Source: Paracoccus benzoatiresistens (GTDB taxonomy: Bacteria; Pseudomonadota; Alphaproteobacteria; Rhodobacterales; Rhodobacteraceae). Taken from it: a DNA stretch of 62,471 nt. Both the position numbers and the translations under genes were made by a program. Positions 21,112 to 32,004 of the stretch are shown here, piece by piece (the stretch's first letter is position 1; each line of letters opens with the position of its first letter). The notes under the pieces were generated by a model that saw only the letters and a list, made by a program, of their open reading frames with translations, ran no database searches and was not told where the DNA came from. Location of the stretch: NCBI RefSeq assembly GCF_026913015.1, contig NZ_JAPTYD010000021.1, forward strand, positions 1 to 62,471. The letters are read 5' to 3'.

Positions 21112-22239
21112 TCAAGGGCGCGTCGGAAAAAATCCGACCGAGCCGCGAGGATAACTGATCCGCCCCCCGCAACAGGGCGCGGGAACGTCGGTCGTGGTCG
21201 GCCCCGAGGTCGGAAGCCCCCGCATGACCCGCGCGGCCAGCCAGCCGAAGGCCTGCGCCTCCAGCATGTCGCCATCAAGGCCCGCCGCCTCGACCTGCTG
21301 CACCTCGCAGGGCAGCACCTGCGCCAGCCGCGCCATGATCGCAGGGTTGCGCCGCCCCCCGCCGCAGACCAGCACCGCGGCCGGGACTTGCGGAAGCCAG
21401 CGGAAGCCGGCGGCGACCGCGCTCGCCAGGGCGGCGACCAGGGTGGCTGCGGCATCGGCATCCGGCAGCGGCCCGACGGCGGCGGAGAGGCCCGCGAACT
21501 GGTCGCGGTCCAGCGACTTGGGCGGCGGGCGGTCAAACCAGGGGTGGCCCAGGAACTCGGCGACGATCGCGTCATCCACCCTGCCCGCCGCAGCGAACGC
21601 ACCGTCCCGGTCATGGCTTTGCCGCAGCCTGCGACGCATCAGGTCATTGATCGGCGCGTTGGCCGGCCCGGTGTCGAAGGCAAGGCAGGCGCCCGGCGCT
21701 TCGGGGGCAGGCGCTGCCGGATCGACCCAGGTGATGTTGCCGACGCCGCCAAGGTTCAGGAAGGCCACCGGCTGGGGCGGCAGATGCCCCTGCCCCAGGG
21801 CCCACGCGGCGCAGGCCCAGTGGAAGAAGGGCGCAAGCGGCGCGCCCTCGCCGCCCTGCCGCACATCCTCGCTGCGGAAGTCCCAGACCACGGGGCGCCT
21901 TGTCCTGCGCGCCAGAAAGGCGCCGTCACCCGCCTGATGCGTGCCACGACCCTGCGGATCATGGGCCAGCGTCTGGCCGTGATAGCCGATCAGCTCCGCT
22001 TCGGGGAAATCCGCCGCCATCGCGGCATGGCTGGCCACCGAGATATCCGCAGCCTCGGTCACGCCCGGGTCGCCGGGCCAGCGGCCAAGCGCCGCGTGGA
22101 GCGCCGCCGATTCGTTGTCGGAATAGGCGCGAAAGGCGCTGCGCCCGAAACCGGCGATCCGCTCGCCATCCGTCTCGATCAGCGCCGCGTCCACCCCGTC
22201 CATCGAGGTGCCCGACATCATTCCCAGAACCCGGATCAT
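21112..22239 (-). CDS. anmK: Anhydro-N-acetylmuramic acid kinase
   Basis: AnmK phosphorylates and opens 1,6-anhydro-MurNAc during recycling of cell-wall muropeptides. The 375-aa product has the N-terminal phosphate loop [25 protein letters not shown] and the [12 protein letters not shown] motif, and the CGGGRRN adenosine site. It is divergent from tyrS with 59 bp between starts, the usual arrangement in Rhodobacteraceae. Confidence 0.94.
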   Translation of the reverse strand: MIRVLGMMSGTSMDGVDAALIETDGERIAGFGRSAFRAYSDNESAALHAALGRWPGDPGVTEAADISVASHAAMAADFPEAELIGYHGQTLAHDPQGRGTHQAGDGAFLARRTRRPVVWDFRSEDVRQGGEGAPLAPFFHWACAAWALGQGHLPPQPVAFLNLGGVGNITWVDPAAPAPEAPGACLAFDTGPANAPINDLMRRRLRQSHDRDGAFAAAGRVDDAIVAEFLGHPWFDRPPPKSLDRDQFAGLSAAVGPLPDADAAATLVAALASAVAAGFRWLPQVPAAVLVCGGGRRNPAIMARLAQVLPCEVQQVEAAGLDGDMLEAQAFGWLAARVMRGLPTSGPTTTDVPAPCCGGRISYPRGSVGFFPTRP

Positions 22240-22298
22240 CGCGCTTTTCCTTCCCTGCCGCAGCCGGTATATCCGCGCCGATCAGAAGGAAAAAGCCG

Positions 22299-23543
22299 AT
22301 GACCTTTCAGCCCAAGTCCGAATTCCTGCGCGTGATGGTCGAGCGCGGCTATGTCGCCGACTGCACTGACTATGCCGCACTGGACCAGGCGCTGCTGGAG
22401 GGGCCGGTCACCGCCTATATCGGCTATGACGCGACGGCGGCGTCGCTTCATGTGGGCCATCTGTTGAACATCATGATGCTGCGCTGGTTCCAGAGGACCG
22501 GCAACCGCCCCATTACGCTGATGGGCGGCGGCACGACCAAGGTGGGCGACCCTTCCTTCCGGTCCGAAGAACGCCCCCTGCTGACCGAGGCCGCGATCCA
22601 GTCCAACATCGACGGGATGCAGCAGGTCTTTGCGCGCTACCTCGCCTATGGCGAGGGTGCGGCGCTGATGCTGAACAACGCCGAATGGCTGGACGGGCTG
22701 AACTACCTGGAGTTCCTGCGCGACATCGGCCGGCATTTCAGCGTGAACCGGATGCTGTCCTTCGAATCTGTGAAGTCCCGGCTGGACCGCGAACAGTCGC
22801 TGTCCTTCCTGGAATTCAACTACATGATCCTGCAGGCCTACGACTTCCTGGAACTGCACCGCCGCTACGACTGCCGGCTGCAGATGGGCGGATCTGACCA
22901 GTGGGGCAACATCGTCAACGGCATCGACCTGACCCGCCGGGTGGACGATGCGGTGATCTGGGGCCTGACCTCGCCCCTGCTGACCACCAGCGACGGGCGC
23001 AAGATGGGCAAGTCGGCGGGCGGCGCGGTCTGGCTGAACGGGGCGATGCTGTCCCCCTATGAATTCTGGCAGTTCTGGCGAAACACGACCGATGCCGATG
23101 TGGGACGGTTCCTGAAGCTCTACACCGAGCTTCCGGTCGAGGAATGCGACCGCCTCGCCGCCCTGCGGGGATCCGAGATCAACGCCGCCAAGATCCGGCT
23201 GGCCAACGAGGTGACGACCCTGCTGCACGGCGCCGACGCCGCCGCAAGCGCCGAGGCCACTGCGCGCGAGGTCTTCGAGCAGGGCGGCGCCGGCGGCGAT
23301 CTGGAGGTGGCGACCATCGGGGCCGAGGCGCTGTCGGGCGGGCTGACCGTGGCGCAGCTTCTGGTGCAGACCGGAATCACCGCGTCGGGCAAGGAAGCCA
23401 AGCGGCTGATCGCCGAAGGCGGGCTGCGGCTGAACAACCAGGCTGTGTCGGATCCGCAGATGGCCGTGGATGCGGCGCTGATCGGGGACGGGCTGAAGGT
23501 ATCGGTCGGGAAGAAGAAGCACCGCATGGTGACCGTGGCCTGA
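22299..23543 (+). CDS. tyrS: Tyrosyl-tRNA synthetase
   Basis: TyrS charges tRNA-Tyr. The 414-aa class I enzyme has the HIGH-box variant HVGH near residue 51, the tyrosine pocket around [12 protein letters not shown], the KMSKS-box variant KMGKS and a C-terminal S4 RNA-binding domain. AAGGAA precedes the ATG at 22299. Longer in-frame extension to the left lies in the promoter region and anmK. Confidence 0.97.
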   Translation: MTFQPKSEFLRVMVERGYVADCTDYAALDQALLEGPVTAYIGYDATAASLHVGHLLNIMMLRWFQRTGNRPITLMGGGTTKVGDPSFRSEERPLLTEAAIQSNIDGMQQVFARYLAYGEGAALMLNNAEWLDGLNYLEFLRDIGRHFSVNRMLSFESVKSRLDREQSLSFLEFNYMILQAYDFLELHRRYDCRLQMGGSDQWGNIVNGIDLTRRVDDAVIWGLTSPLLTTSDGRKMGKSAGGAVWLNGAMLSPYEFWQFWRNTTDADVGRFLKLYTELPVEECDRLAALRGSEINAAKIRLANEVTTLLHGADAAASAEATAREVFEQGGAGGDLEVATIGAEALSGGLTVAQLLVQTGITASGKEAKRLIAEGGLRLNNQAVSDPQMAVDAALIGDGLKVSVGKKKHRMVTVA

Positions 23544-23664
23544 TGCAGCCGCTGCATGGCAGCCTTGCAGGGTCGATTGACGCAAGGTCATCGGGCTGGA
23601 CACCGTGGCATACCACTCCTATCTCCTGCGTCGGGAGGACCACTCCGACCCGGAAGACAGGACA

Positions 23665-23811
23665 ATGGCACAGAATAACGCACAACCCCTCAGCCTCGCC
23701 GCCCGCAAGTTGCAGGCCGAAGCCGATGCCGTGCTTGATCAGATGTTTGGGTATTTCACCCGCGAGGAAGCACCACGCCAAGCGCTGGACGCTCAGCGCC
23801 GCGCTGCCTGA
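23665..23811 (+). CDS. Small hypothetical protein (48 aa)
   Basis: The frame encodes 48 residues with a helical, charged composition (LAARKLQAEADAVLDQMFGY) and no membrane segment. An in-frame ATG at 23605 would give 68 residues, but the segment before MAQNN lacks a good ribosome site. A strong terminator 27 bp downstream on the same strand supports a real transcript. I do not know a function. Confidence 0.55.
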   Translation: MAQNNAQPLSLAARKLQAEADAVLDQMFGYFTREEAPRQALDAQRRAA

Positions 23812-23837
23812 CAAGCCAGACTGGCACAATATCTTCC

Positions 23838-23858
23838 GGGGGCGTTCGCGCCCCCTTT
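23838..23858 (+). terminator. Rho-independent terminator
   Basis: GGGGGCG-TTCG-CGCCCCC followed by TTT, 27 bp after the small gene at 23665-23811. The UUCG tetraloop makes the stem very stable. Confidence 0.8.
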
Positions 23859-23883
23859 GCATGTCTGAGGGCCAAGACGAAGG

Positions 23884-24853
23884 CTATCGCGCCACCGCCC
23901 GCGGATAGCCACTGGCCCGCAACCGCGTCAAGGCCGCCACCAGCGCCTGCCGGTCGGCAAAGGGTCCGGCCAGCACAGCTTTCGTTGGCCGGTTCTGCGC
24001 GCGTTCGTTTCGCTGCGCTGTGCGATACCCCATTTCCGACAGGCGACGCAGGGCCGCAAGCGCATTGGCTTCATCCGCATAGCTGCCTATCTGGACATAG
24101 CGCGCATTGGCCGGGATCATCTCGACCGAAGCGGGCTTGGCCGCCTGCGCCGCCGCGGGCCGGCGCGCGACGATCGAGGCAGGCTTTTCGGGCGCGGCCT
24201 TCCGCGGCCGGGCCGCGGCGGACGTTCCAGTCTGCCCTGCCGACTTGGCGGGACGTTCGGCGGGGGCGGCGACTGGCGCAGCCGCCGGTGGCTCGGCAAG
24301 CGCGGCCACAATGCGGGAATCAAGCTCGGCAGCCGCCATGCCGGGGCACAACCCCTGCGTCACGTCCCCGCCGATGATGGGCGGGGCGTCCTTGGCCGGG
24401 CGATAGCCCAAGCGCGCAAAGTCCCTTGGGCGCGCTGCCTGCCAACGCGCTGCGCATGCGGGCGTCAAGCTCGACCTGCCGGGCAAGGGTCTGGTCCAGT
24501 TGCGCCTGCGCGGGATCGGGCGCGGCAGCGGCCAGCGGTGCCGCGGGCGCGTCGGTCAACAAGTCGCCGGACCGCAGGCCCTCCGCAAGAACCGCCGTCA
24601 ACACCTCCTCGGGCGAGAGCGGGCTTTCCCGCGCCCCGGACGCCACTGCCGGCTGGCTGGGAGGGAAGCCGCAGATCGGCGCGCCTTCCTTGTCCAGCCG
24701 GGGCGACCAGTCGGCGCCGTCACGAACAAAGACGCAGCCGGAGCGGTCGATATACTGCGCGCCAGGAAAATCGCCCGGTGGAGGCGGTTCGGGCGCGGCC
24801 CAAACCCGCCCTGGAAGCCAGAGCACCAGAACCATCCAAGCCAAGACCCGCAT
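23884..24853 (-). pseudogene. SPOR-domain envelope protein, frameshifted
   Basis: The first frame (start 24853) gives a signal peptide (MRVLAWMVLVLWLPGRVWA), a cysteine-bearing domain (YIDRSGCVFVRDG ... APICGFPPSQP) and a linker ending near MRSALAGSAPK. The rest continues in the next frame as DFARLGYRPAKDAPP, a Pro/Ala linker and a C-terminal SPOR domain (RYVQIGSYADEANALAAL) that would bind denuded peptidoglycan at the septum. Removing one G from the run at about 24423-24427 restores a single product of about 322 residues. The cause may be a true mutation or a base-calling error in a G run. Confidence 0.75.
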
Positions 24854-24920
24854 CAGCCACCCGCGATTCGATTTCACGAACCACGGATAGACCCAAAGCC
24901 TGAAGCCTTGGTTAAGGCGG

Positions 24921-25553
24921 CTATTTCGTGCCGAACATCCGGTCGCCCGCATCGCCCAGGCCCGGCACGATATAGCCGTGTTCGTCCAGCCGTTCGTCCA
25001 GCGAGGCGGTGTAGATCGGCACGTCGGGATGGGCCTGGCGCATCCGCTCGACCCCCTCGGGGGCGGCCAACAGGCACAGGAAGCGCAGGTTCGTGGCACC
25101 GCGCGCCTTCAGCATGTCGATTGCCGCGACCGAGGAATTGCCGGTCGCCAGCATCGGATCGACCACGATCGTCAGCCGCGCGTCCAGTTCCTTCGGGACC
25201 TTGCAGTAATATTCGACGGGCATCAGCGTCTCGGGATCGCGATACATGCCGACGAAGCCCACCCGAGCCGAGGGAATCATCTCGAGGATACCGTCCAGAA
25301 GCCCGTTGCCCGCCCGCAGGATCGAGATCAGCGCCAGCTTCTTGCCTTCGAGCGTGGGCGCGTCCATCTCGCAGAGCGGGGTCTCGATCCGGGTCGAGGT
25401 CAGCTCAAGCTCGCGCGTGACCTCGTAGGCCAGCAACAGGCTGATCTCGCGCAGAAGGCGTCGGAAGCCTGCGGTGGAAACCTCTTTCTTGCGCATGATC
25501 GTCAGCTTGTGCTGGACAAGCGGGTGGTCGACGACGGTCAGGTGCTGGGTCAC
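24921..25553 (-). CDS. upp: Uracil phosphoribosyltransferase
   Basis: Upp makes UMP from uracil and PRPP. The 210-aa product ends with the uracil site [17 protein letters not shown] and has the PRPP loop [11 protein letters not shown]. It starts at a GTG at 25553 with AAGGAG 5 bases upstream and overlaps the add stop as GTGA. It is the last gene of cdd-deoA-deoB-add-upp, which recovers bases and ribose from nucleosides. Confidence 0.96.
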   Translation of the reverse strand: MTQHLTVVDHPLVQHKLTIMRKKEVSTAGFRRLLREISLLLAYEVTRELELTSTRIETPLCEMDAPTLEGKKLALISILRAGNGLLDGILEMIPSARVGFVGMYRDPETLMPVEYYCKVPKELDARLTIVVDPMLATGNSSVAAIDMLKARGATNLRFLCLLAAPEGVERMRQAHPDVPIYTASLDERLDEHGYIVPGLGDAGDRMFGTK

Positions 25554-26509
25554 GGAAACTCCTTCAAAAGTCGGTCGCGGGTCGCCTGATCGCAGAATGC
25601 GGCCTCGGCAGCCCAGCGGTTGATCTGTGCGATCTCCGTATCGCCCCAACCGAAGGCATCGGCAAGCCGGTTGTATTCCTGACGCATCGTCGTATGGAAG
25701 AACGGCGGATCGTCGGTGGACACCGTGACGCGCACCCCGGCATCGGCCAGCCGCGCGATCGGATGCGCGGACCAGGACTGAAAAAGCCCAAGCACGACAT
25801 TCGAGCCGGGGCAGACTTCCAGAGTGACGCCGGACCGGGCCAGCTCGCCGACAAGCGCCGGATCCTCGATGGCGCGAACGCCGTGGCCGATGCGCGTGAC
25901 GCCAAGCGACAGGGCGTCGCGGATGCTGCCCGCGCCACCCCATTCGCCGGCGTGGCAGGTGAGGCCCAGACCTGACTCGCGCGCGCAATCGAAGCTCCAG
26001 GCATAGTCGGTCGCGCGGCCCACCGCCTCGGCCCCCCCCATGCCAAAGCCGGTGACCCAGGTGCCGGCGGTCTCTGCCGCGCAGATCGCGGTCTTCTTCG
26101 CCCGGTCAGGGCCGAGATGGCGGATGATGGTCAGGATGGCGCGGCTGTCGATGCCGTCCGCGCGGGCCTTGTCGGCGATCTCGGTCATCGCGGCCAGATA
26201 ATCGCGCCAAGCCGACAGGTCCGCGCCCCCGCAGAACTCGGGCGAGATGAAAAGTTCGGTATAGATCACGCCCTGTTCGGCCGACCGCTCCAGAACCTCG
26301 GCCAGCAGGCGGGCGTAATCCTGCGGCGTCCGCAGCACGCTTGTCGCGGCCTCGTAGCAGCGCAGGAAGCCGTCGAACCCGTCATAGGCATAGCTGCCGC
26401 GCGCGTCGAAGACGCCGGTCAGATCCGCGCCCTTTTCCGCAGCAAGGCTGCGAATGAAGGCGGGCGGCGCGGCGCCCTCCAGATGCAGGTGAAGTTCGAT
26501 CTTCTTCAC
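25550..26509 (-). CDS. add: Adenosine deaminase family protein
   Basis: The 319-aa amidohydrolase has the zinc ligands in HLHLEG, the catalytic segment TCHAGEW, the RIGHG motif and the STDDPPFF metal motif. Family members deaminate adenosine, adenine or aminofutalosine; adenosine is most likely here because the gene sits inside a nucleoside-salvage operon. The start is a GTG that overlaps the deoB stop as GTGA. Confidence 0.9.
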   Translation of the reverse strand: MKKIELHLHLEGAAPPAFIRSLAAEKGADLTGVFDARGSYAYDGFDGFLRCYEAATSVLRTPQDYARLLAEVLERSAEQGVIYTELFISPEFCGGADLSAWRDYLAAMTEIADKARADGIDSRAILTIIRHLGPDRAKKTAICAAETAGTWVTGFGMGGAEAVGRATDYAWSFDCARESGLGLTCHAGEWGGAGSIRDALSLGVTRIGHGVRAIEDPALVGELARSGVTLEVCPGSNVVLGLFQSWSAHPIARLADAGVRVTVSTDDPPFFHTTMRQEYNRLADAFGWGDTEIAQINRWAAEAAFCDQATRDRLLKEFP

Positions 26510-27693
26510 AGGAAGGACCTTCCATGATCGGGCGGCGGCAAGCCCAGATACGCCAGAACCGAGGCGCCGATGTCACTGAATCCCACCAGGCCCACCGCGC
26601 GCGGGCCGACGCCCTGGCCCAGCACGGCCACCCGTTCGCGCGTGTGGTCGGTGCCGCGCCAGGACGGGTCGTTGCCATGATCGGCGGTGAAGATCGCCAG
26701 ATCGCCGGGGCGCAGCGTGGCCAGGAACCGGCCCGCCACCCCGTCGAACCATTCCAGTTGGGCGGCGTAACCCGGAATGTCGCGGCGGTGGCCGAAATTC
26801 GTATCGAATTCCACGAAATTGGCAAAGGTCAGGCTGCCCGGTTCGGCTTCCGCCCCCAGGCGGACCAGATGCTCGGCCAGGTCGGCATCCGACTTGCCCT
26901 TGTGCAGGCGGGTAATGCCGCGGTGGCTGAAGATGTCGCCGATCTTGCCGATGGCATGGGTCACGCGCCCTGCCCCATGCGCGATATCCAGGATGGTGCG
27001 GCCAGGCGGAGCGATGGCGAAATCGCGGCGGTTGCCCGTCCGGCGGAACTGTCCCGGCCCGTCGCCCACGAAAGGCCGGGCGATCACGCGGCCCACGCGC
27101 ATGGCGTGCAGCATGGGCGCCAGCGACTGGCACAGCCCGATCAGCCGATCCAGGCCAAAGCGTTCCTCGTGCGCCGCGATCTGCAGCACGCTGTCCACCG
27201 AGGTGTAGCAGATCGGCCAGCCGGTGCGCAGATGCTCGGACCCGAAATCCTCGATCACCTCGGTGCCCGAGGCGTGGCAGTTGGCGAGGACTCCATCGGT
27301 CCCGGCCAGTTCGCATATCCGCGCGGTCACCTCGGGCGGGAAGGCCGGGGTGGTTTCGGGGAAGTAGTGCCAGTCCCAGGGCACCGGCACGCCGGCGATT
27401 TCCCAGTGCCCCGAAGGGGTATCCTTGCCGCGAGAGATCTCGGTGGCAGCGCCCCACAGCCCCTGCGGCGGGACCATCAGGCCCGGAGCATCCTGCCCCG
27501 AGGCCAGCCTGACCGCCGCACCCAGGCCAAGGCGCGCCAAGTTCGGCATGTCCAGCGGCCGTGCCTGCGCGATGTGACCCAAGGTGTTGGCGCCGGTGTC
27601 GGGATGGTTGTCGTTGAGGAACTGGTCCGCGTCGGGCGCGCCGCCGATGCCGACGCTGTCCATCACGATCAGAAAGGCGCGCTTGTCCGTCAT
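26506..27693 (-). CDS. deoB: Phosphopentomutase
   Basis: DeoB interconverts (deoxy)ribose 1- and 5-phosphates released by nucleoside phosphorylases. The 395-aa alkaline-phosphatase-fold enzyme has the metal/phospho-threonine region VMDSVGIGGAPDA and HPDTGANTLGHI and the C-terminal TADHGNDPSWRGTDHTRE cluster. It overlaps deoA by ATGA upstream and add by GTGA downstream. Confidence 0.96.
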   Translation of the reverse strand: MTDKRAFLIVMDSVGIGGAPDADQFLNDNHPDTGANTLGHIAQARPLDMPNLARLGLGAAVRLASGQDAPGLMVPPQGLWGAATEISRGKDTPSGHWEIAGVPVPWDWHYFPETTPAFPPEVTARICELAGTDGVLANCHASGTEVIEDFGSEHLRTGWPICYTSVDSVLQIAAHEERFGLDRLIGLCQSLAPMLHAMRVGRVIARPFVGDGPGQFRRTGNRRDFAIAPPGRTILDIAHGAGRVTHAIGKIGDIFSHRGITRLHKGKSDADLAEHLVRLGAEAEPGSLTFANFVEFDTNFGHRRDIPGYAAQLEWFDGVAGRFLATLRPGDLAIFTADHGNDPSWRGTDHTRERVAVLGQGVGPRAVGLVGFSDIGASVLAYLGLPPPDHGRSFL

Positions 27694-28973
27694 GGAGCGA
27701 TCCTGTCGCGGACCAGGGGACCGGGTGCGCCGTCTTCTCCCAGACGATAGGCAGCGGTGACGGCAGCCACCGCGACATCGGCGGCGGTGTCGTCGGCGGC
27801 ATGGACCAGCGCCAGGGGACGGCCGGGGCCGACTTCCTCGCCCAGCTTGGCCAGCATGGAGAGGCCCACGCGAGGGTCGATCGCCTCGCCCGCGCGCACG
27901 CGGCCGCCGCCAAGCGCGACCACGGCATGACCAAGGGCGGTCACGTCGATCTGAGCCACGCGGCCTTCAGGGGCAGGCACGGGCCGGGTCACTGGCGCGG
28001 GGGCAAGATGGGTGTCGGGGTGGTCCAGCAGATCGGCGGGGCCGCCCTGGGCTGCGACCATGCGGCCGAAAACCTCGGCGGCGCGGCCGGAATCCAGCAG
28101 GTCCGGCAGCCCGTGATCGCCCTGCCCGACCAGCCGCAGGATCTCGGACGCGAGGGCCAGCGTCAGGTCGCGCAGCGCGCCGGCCTCGCCCCGCAGGACG
28201 CGAATCGCCTCGGCCACCTCCAGCGCGTTTCCGGCGCTGCGGGCCAGCGGCTGGTCCATGTCGGTGATCAGGGCGGATGTCGCGCAGCCCGCGCCATTTG
28301 CGGTTTCCACCAGGGCCTCGGCCAGCCGCTGCGACGACTCCGCCTTGCGCAGAAAGGCGCCCGACCCTGCCTTCACGTCCAGCACAAGCGCCTGCAACCC
28401 CGCCGCAAGCTTCTTGGACAGGATCGAAGCCGTGATCAGATCGATCGATTCCACCGTCGCCGATTCGTCGCGGATGGCATAAAGCCTGCGGTCAGCAGGC
28501 GCGAAGTCGCCGCTGGCCGCGACAATGGCGCAGCCGACGGTGCGCACGATGCGGCGAAAGCCATCCTCGGACTGGTCGCAACGGTATCCGGGGATGGCCT
28601 CCAGCTTGTCCAGCGTGCCGCCCGTATGCCCCAGGCCGCGGCCCGAGATCATGGGCACGAACATCCCGCGCGCCGCCAGCAGGGGCGCCAGGACAAGGCT
28701 GACCGCATCGCCGATGCCGCCGGTCGAATGCTTGTCCACCACCGGCCCCGGCAGATCCCAGTGCAGCACATGCCCCGAGTCGCGCATCGCACGCGTCAGC
28801 GCCACGCGGCCCTTGACGCCTATGCCCCTGGTCAACACCGCCATCGCAAAGGCACCGGCCTGCGCGTCGCTGATCGAGCCGTTCGCCAACCCCTGCGCAA
28901 TCAGCGCCGCGCCCGGCCCGTCCAGACCGCGACCGTCGCGGATCGCCGCAATGACCGGACGGGGGTCGGTCAT
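27690..28973 (-). CDS. deoA: Thymidine phosphorylase
   Basis: DeoA splits thymidine and deoxyuridine into base and deoxyribose 1-phosphate. The 427-aa product has the phosphate-binding KHSTGGIGD and the SGRGLGHTGGTLDKLE signature of the family. The ATG at 28973 overlaps the cdd stop; longer in-frame starts lie within cdd. Confidence 0.96.
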   Translation of the reverse strand: MTDPRPVIAAIRDGRGLDGPGAALIAQGLANGSISDAQAGAFAMAVLTRGIGVKGRVALTRAMRDSGHVLHWDLPGPVVDKHSTGGIGDAVSLVLAPLLAARGMFVPMISGRGLGHTGGTLDKLEAIPGYRCDQSEDGFRRIVRTVGCAIVAASGDFAPADRRLYAIRDESATVESIDLITASILSKKLAAGLQALVLDVKAGSGAFLRKAESSQRLAEALVETANGAGCATSALITDMDQPLARSAGNALEVAEAIRVLRGEAGALRDLTLALASEILRLVGQGDHGLPDLLDSGRAAEVFGRMVAAQGGPADLLDHPDTHLAPAPVTRPVPAPEGRVAQIDVTALGHAVVALGGGRVRAGEAIDPRVGLSMLAKLGEEVGPGRPLALVHAADDTAADVAVAAVTAAYRLGEDGAPGPLVRDRIAP

Positions 28974-29365
28974 TCTGCCTTGGCCATGTGCCCGGCATCG
29001 AAGCGGCCCGGCAGCAGTTCGCCCACCGTCGTGGCCAGCGTCGCGCCCTCGGTCGTGGCCAGAAGCACGGGGGTGTCGTGGCGGCCGAATTCCGCCAGCT
29101 TCTGGCGGCACCCCCCGCAGGGTGGGACGGGAGAGGGGCTGTCGGCGATCACCGCGACCTCGATCAGTTCCGTCTCGCCGGCCGCGACCATGGCGGAAAT
29201 CGCGCCCGCCTCGGCGCAGGTGCCTTCGGGATAGGCCACGTTTTCCACGTTGCAGCCGCGATAGATGGCCCCCGACGCGCCACGGACCGCGGCACCGACC
29301 TTGAACCGGGAATAGGGAACATAGGCCATCTCGCGCACCTGACGGGCGGCATCCAGCAACGACAT
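28970..29365 (-). CDS. cdd: Cytidine deaminase
   Basis: Cdd converts cytidine and deoxycytidine to uridine forms. The 131-aa tetrameric-type enzyme has the catalytic CAEAGA (CAE) and zinc ligands PPCGGCRQ. AAGGAG lies 7 bases before the ATG. It is the first gene of the salvage operon; the 123-bp gap to maeB holds both divergent promoters. Confidence 0.96.
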   Translation of the reverse strand: MSLLDAARQVREMAYVPYSRFKVGAAVRGASGAIYRGCNVENVAYPEGTCAEAGAISAMVAAGETELIEVAVIADSPSPVPPCGGCRQKLAEFGRHDTPVLLATTEGATLATTVGELLPGRFDAGHMAKAE

Positions 29366-29406
29366 TCGGCGGCTCCTTCAGCTGATCACGACAGTTTTGC
29401 GCAGGG

Positions 29407-29421
29407 TTGCCGCTAACGCAA
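29407..29421. promoter_or_regulatory. Operator-like sequence between cdd and maeB
   Basis: TTGC-CGCTAAC-GCAA has a short inverted repeat and contains CGCTAAC, the half-site of the zwf/edd palindrome. It is imperfect and lies between divergent starts, so its target is unclear. Confidence 0.3.
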
Positions 29422-29488
29422 GGCGAAGCCTTCTGTTCCCCGCCGGGGAAATGGTTTAACGGTCAACTAATTCGCATACCTGGGGGCA

Positions 29489-31771
<2,283 letters not shown>

Positions 31772-31779
31772 TCTCCTGC

Positions 31780-31809
31780 GCCGGGCGATTCGTTCTTGGA
31801 TCGCCCGGC
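31780..31809 (+). terminator. Hairpin after maeB
   Basis: GCCGGGCGAT and ATCGCCCGGC form a perfect 10-bp stem with a 10-base loop, 8 bp after the maeB stop. There is no T-run, so it is a likely but unproven terminator. Confidence 0.6.
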
Positions 31810-31831
31810 ACGCCGCATCTGCATTGCTGCA

Positions 31832-31910
31832 TTTGCAAAAACGTTGGTGCCGCATGGCTGGGTTTGCAGGCGTTTCCGCTTTGCAAATCCTCCATGCCCT
31901 CTTTTGCTAA
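31832..31910 (+). promoter_or_regulatory. Cluster of TTTGCAAA motifs upstream of prpE
   Basis: Perfect TTTGCAAA octamers lie at 31832-31839 and 31880-31887. Variants TTTGCAGG (31863-31870) and TTTGCTAA (31903-31910) lie nearby. TTTGCAAA is the half-site reported for ScfR-family regulators such as PccR of Rhodobacter sphaeroides, which controls propionyl-CoA metabolism. The spacing here does not fit the published paired site exactly. Confidence 0.5.
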
Positions 31911-31937
31911 AATCTGTCCCAAGCGCATTCCCGCTCT

Positions 31938-31945
31938 CGCTAACA
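31938..31945 (+). promoter_or_regulatory. Half-site of the zwf/edd operator before prpE
   Basis: CGCTAACA equals the right half of the 14-bp palindrome at 52058-52071 and lies 60-67 bp before prpE. A single 8-mer may be coincidence. Confidence 0.2.
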
Positions 31946-32004
31946 TTGTTGCGTGAAGCCGCCTCTGCTTCGTAACAAGACGAAGGGGAGTGAGGGAGAG
32001 AAGC

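Noticed and set aside
23884..24853. Programmed frameshift in the SPOR gene
   Set aside because: No slippery heptamer or downstream structure is visible at the shift; a one-base insertion is simpler.
29450..29475. CtrA box before maeB (TTAA-N7-CTAA)
   Set aside because: Only a 7-of-8 match before a metabolic gene with no link to CtrA; expected by chance at this level.
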